From assembly GCA_035940775.1 (NCBI GenBank), contig DASZEN010000014.1:23351-87350 (forward strand): a DNA stretch of 64,000 bases, given 5' to 3'. Position numbers and translations under genes: made by a program. Shown here piece by piece: positions 61,738 through 64,000 of the stretch. The notes under the pieces were generated by a model that worked only from the letters and a program-made list of their open reading frames with translations, searched no databases and was not told the origin of the DNA. Position 1 is the first letter of the stretch, and each line of letters begins with the position of its first letter. The stretch comes from DASQYE01 sp035940775. Its GTDB lineage: Bacteria; Acidobacteriota; Blastocatellia; Pyrinomonadales; Pyrinomonadaceae.

Positions 61738-62799
61738 ATGGTGACGCAGCGAAAACCCAAACCCTCTAAATACCTGACCGTGCCGACCAGGCCCGTACAG
61801 GTAGACCGTGACCGCTCCGTCGCAGGGCTCCTGGAAAAGATGGAGGGCACAGGCTTTGGCGGACGCCAGATGGCCGAAGCGCATCGCATCTGGCTCGACA
61901 TGCTCGGCGACAATACGACGATCATGGTCGCCGCCTCGGGCGCGCTCATCCCGGCAGGCATGCGTCGCCTTCTCGCCTACGTCATCAAGAATCGTTTCGT
62001 GGACGTGCTCGTGCTCTCCGGCTCGATGCTGTTTCACGATCTGCACGAGACCCTGGGCCGTCATCACTTCCAGGCGCATCCCTCGATGACGGACGCCGAA
62101 CTGGAGGCTTCGCAGATCAATCGCATGTGGGACTTGCTGGCCAGCGACGAGGAGTATCGCGAGGCGGACGAATGGGTCGGCGGCTTTACCAATCAACTAG
62201 ACCAGACGCGCCCCTACTCGACGCGCGAGTTCCTTCACCTGCTCGGGCGCGAGCTGGCCGAGATCGCGACCGAAGACGGCGTCCTGACTTCGGCCTACAA
62301 AGCTAGAGTTCCAATCTTCTGCCCGGCCATCGCCGACAGCGCCATCAGCATAGGGATTGCCGCCGCGCGCTTCGAGAAAAAGAACAACTTTCAGTTCGAC
62401 ATCGTGCAGGACGTTTTGGACATGACGCAGATCGCCGCGCGTGCGCGCGTCACGGGCGTCATCAACCTCGGCGGCGGAACCAGCAAGAGCTTTATACAGC
62501 AGACGGAAATCTCTACAAACATCGTCAAGATTCCGGCGCGCGGCCACAAGTACGCCATACAGATCGCGACCGACGCGCCGCATCCGGGCGGGCGCAGCAA
62601 CGCCGTCACCTTCGACGAATCACTCGTCTACGGCAAGCTCGCGCGCGGCGCACGCACCGCTTACGTCAACTGCGATTCGACCATCGCGCTCCCCATCCTC
62701 GTCACCGCGCTCTCGCAAACCGCCGCCAAATACATGAAGGGCCGCAAACGCCCCAACTTCGTCTTCACCGGGCGCGACATGACGATTGAAGTGCCGTAA
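61738..62799 (+). CDS. Deoxyhypusine synthase-like protein (bacterial)
   Basis: 353 residues. Full-length homologue of deoxyhypusine synthase: IMVAASGALIPAGMRRLLAYVI (Rossmann dinucleotide site), IFCPAIADSAISIG, DIVQDVLDM and NLGGGTSKSFIQQTEI, where the Lys corresponds to the enamine-forming lysine of DHS. Bacteria lack hypusinated eIF5A, and bacterial relatives make homospermidine or related polyamines by aminobutyl transfer. Its location directly downstream of speA supports a role in polyamine synthesis. The exact product cannot be read from sequence. Confidence 0.9.
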   Translation: MVTQRKPKPSKYLTVPTRPVQVDRDRSVAGLLEKMEGTGFGGRQMAEAHRIWLDMLGDNTTIMVAASGALIPAGMRRLLAYVIKNRFVDVLVLSGSMLFHDLHETLGRHHFQAHPSMTDAELEASQINRMWDLLASDEEYREADEWVGGFTNQLDQTRPYSTREFLHLLGRELAEIATEDGVLTSAYKARVPIFCPAIADSAISIGIAAARFEKKNNFQFDIVQDVLDMTQIAARARVTGVINLGGGTSKSFIQQTEISTNIVKIPARGHKYAIQIATDAPHPGGRSNAVTFDESLVYGKLARGARTAYVNCDSTIALPILVTALSQTAAKYMKGRKRPNFVFTGRDMTIEVP

Positions 62800-62993
62800 G
62801 GGAATAACGGAAACAGCAAATACTCTTAAGGGGTTTGCAACCAGAGTCCCTGCTGGCGCGCTCTGCTCGGAAGGCTGCTCGGCCTGCGGGCCTACAGCCC
62901 GGCTCCTAATGCTGACCCAAAACATTTTAAGCGAGAAGCTATTATTTACTAGAAGATGAGAGTAGCGAATATCCATGAGGGTTGAACGAGCTG

Positions 62994-63518
62994 TTATGTC
63001 GCAGTTGAGCCGCGGATTGACTTAATTACTTGCTTGAATATTAGTTGGTGCAAGTTGTGCCCTTTGTCGGATACTGCCCAGAACAGCTTACCGTCTTCCT
63101 GCCGCTTAACCTCCGAAAGTAATCCCATCTCCTGGAGTTTTTTCAAATTCTCTTCTGTTACTTCCTCTGCGGAATATGATATTTGAGGCTTATTCTTATC
63201 ACCCACGACTAAAAAAAGCTGGACTTGCTGGTCGCTTAGCGTCTCCAGCCCGCTAAATTCTTTACTCAAACCGGCTTGATCGGCACTTGCGCGAAGGCGC
63301 AGCTCGAACGATCCGACTTTCACCTCCTGGGCTCCCTCCAGCAATTTGAAAAGGGGGTCTTTAATTTTGAAGAGGAAAAGGAGGACAAACAGTCCAACGA
63401 TTATGTACGCTGCTGGACGGCTGCCATGCTCAATCAGCGCAAGAAGCACATATGGTTTTGGTTTTTCAGCCTGACTGAGATCATCTTTTTGTAACGACTG
63501 CTTTTCTCTATTTGGCAT
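62994..63518 (-). CDS. Hypothetical single-TM protein
   Basis: 174 residues from ATG 63518 with a strong ribosome site (GGAGGTGGAG). Short polar N-terminus, one membrane helix (YIIVGLFVLLFLFKI), then a cytoplasmic or periplasmic domain of about 125 residues (EVTEENLKKLQEMGLLSEVKRQEDGKLFWAVSDKG) that looks like a winged-helix-like fold. No family recognised. It lies in an AT-richer stretch compared with the rest of the window, suggesting recent acquisition. Not clearly operonic with the next genes. Confidence 0.6.
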   Translation of the reverse strand: MPNREKQSLQKDDLSQAEKPKPYVLLALIEHGSRPAAYIIVGLFVLLFLFKIKDPLFKLLEGAQEVKVGSFELRLRASADQAGLSKEFSGLETLSDQQVQLFLVVGDKNKPQISYSAEEVTEENLKKLQEMGLLSEVKRQEDGKLFWAVSDKGHNLHQLIFKQVIKSIRGSTAT

Positions 63519-63646
63519 CTCCACCTCCTGCAACATAACGCACGAATTAATCCACAATCAACAAACGATGAAGCTAATAATCTCTCATTGAATAGCGAAG
63601 GTAAGATATGAGTGTGGAGTGTGTTAGTACATTCTTGTATAGCGTA

Positions 63647-63850
63647 TTACTCTCTTTCCTTCTGTTCGACTAATTTCATGATCTCCGCCTTCACTCGCTC
63701 AAGCGTAGAGGTAATCCACTTTCTCGCTTCCGCTTCGCCTTCAATAGACCAGTTAAATGAAGATTTGCTCATACTATCCAGGACAACCTCAAGATGTTCT
63801 TGATAAGTCATCAGCTCTTGAATGCCGGATTGATTCTGCTCATCTGTCAT
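63647..63850 (-). CDS. Small helical protein, hypothetical
   Basis: 67 residues, predicted all-helical: LMTYQEHLEVVLDSMSKSSFNWSIEGEAEARKWITSTLERVKAEIMKLVEQKERE. A GCGGGAAGAA ribosome site precedes the ATG. Its start lies 13 bp after the stop of the gene at the window edge, so both are likely in one operon. Unknown function. Confidence 0.55.
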   Translation of the reverse strand: MTDEQNQSGIQELMTYQEHLEVVLDSMSKSSFNWSIEGEAEARKWITSTLERVKAEIMKLVEQKERE

Positions 63851-63863
63851 TTCTTCCCGCCAT

Positions 63864-63998
63864 TCACTTGTTAGAGTTAATACTGCCGCTTGAGCCCACT
63901 CCGGGAGGCTCTACCCTGCTATTGCCGTTGACCGGAGCGCCGCCGCCGATCCCTTGATTCTGTGGCCCGGAGCCCTGATTCAGAGGGCTGGTGTTTCC
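63864..63998 (-). CDS. 3' end of a gene running off the right edge
   Basis: The frame is open from the window edge to TGA 63866-63864. The visible 44 residues are the C-terminus, rich in Gly, Asn, Ser, Pro and Gln (PLNQGSGPQNQGIGGGAPV ... VGSSGSINSNK), a low-complexity tail. The body lies outside this window; no family can be given. Confidence 0.5.
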   Translation of the reverse strand, partial: GNTSPLNQGSGPQNQGIGGGAPVNGNSRVEPPGVGSSGSINSNK

Positions 63999-64000
63999 TG

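Overview
The window is a GC-rich (lower only at the right edge) bacterial chromosome segment, most likely from an acidobacterium close to the Blastocatellia. The best lineage marker is a secreted VWA protein of the acidobacterial VWFA-related type at 19.7 kb; the tRNA, IMP dehydrogenase, GatCA and the GlnE/GlnA pair are ordinary. The taxonomic call is an inference from gene content. There is no CRISPR array, prophage or complete insertion sequence.

Left part (0-7.6 kb): the end of a radical SAM gene converges on a minus-strand bacterial microcompartment (BMC) operon. Its order is BMC-H shell protein, acylating aldehyde dehydrogenase with a long tail, EutN-type vertex protein, ACT protein, membrane-anchored zinc ribbon, DUF711/UPF0210 protein, second BMC-H. 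No lyase, diol dehydratase, glycyl-radical enzyme, phosphotransacylase, alcohol dehydrogenase or tandem-domain shell protein is present, so the DUF711/ACT pair is the candidate signature component. A consensus promoter followed by an unidentified structured RNA lies divergently upstream.

7.8-25 kb: a RodZ-like protein, guaB, a lipid glycosyltransferase, a DUF2585 protein, a lipid kinase, an M61 peptidase without its PDZ domain, an alanyl-tRNA editing protein, tRNA-Ala(CGC), a GH18-like secreted protein, a PA-IL-like secreted protein, the VWA protein, an AlbA_2 regulator, an orphan ABC-2 membrane protein and folK. 25-34 kb: panB-panC, then a three-subunit molybdenum hydroxylase of the 4-hydroxybenzoyl-CoA reductase type with a MobA-like protein. 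That operon is interrupted by a DUF6883/DUF4926 cassette flanked by a duplicated 3' end. 34-44 kb: Maf, DciA-like, gatC-gatA, a chagasin-like inhibitor, a glutaredoxin and a binding-protein ABC importer with two secreted genes inside it. 44-53 kb: a PIG-L deacetylase, a WG-repeat protein, carbonic anhydrase, an M14 peptidase and SRPBCC proteins.

53.1-53.9 kb holds the most striking gene: a MerB-like organomercurial lyase whose second catalytic cysteine is replaced by an in-frame TGA. A 9-bp hairpin with a GGTC loop follows 19 nt downstream, so it reads as a selenoprotein with a bacterial SECIS element. 54-62.8 kb: glnE, a GNAT protein and glnA (near-perfect sigma70 promoter), then speA and a deoxyhypusine-synthase-like gene that form a polyamine pair. 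The last 1.2 kb is AT-richer and holds small unknown genes.

Several intergenic spaces carry long perfect inverted repeats built from AAGGGATGAGGGATGAA-like sequence, a dispersed element that also acts as or near terminators.
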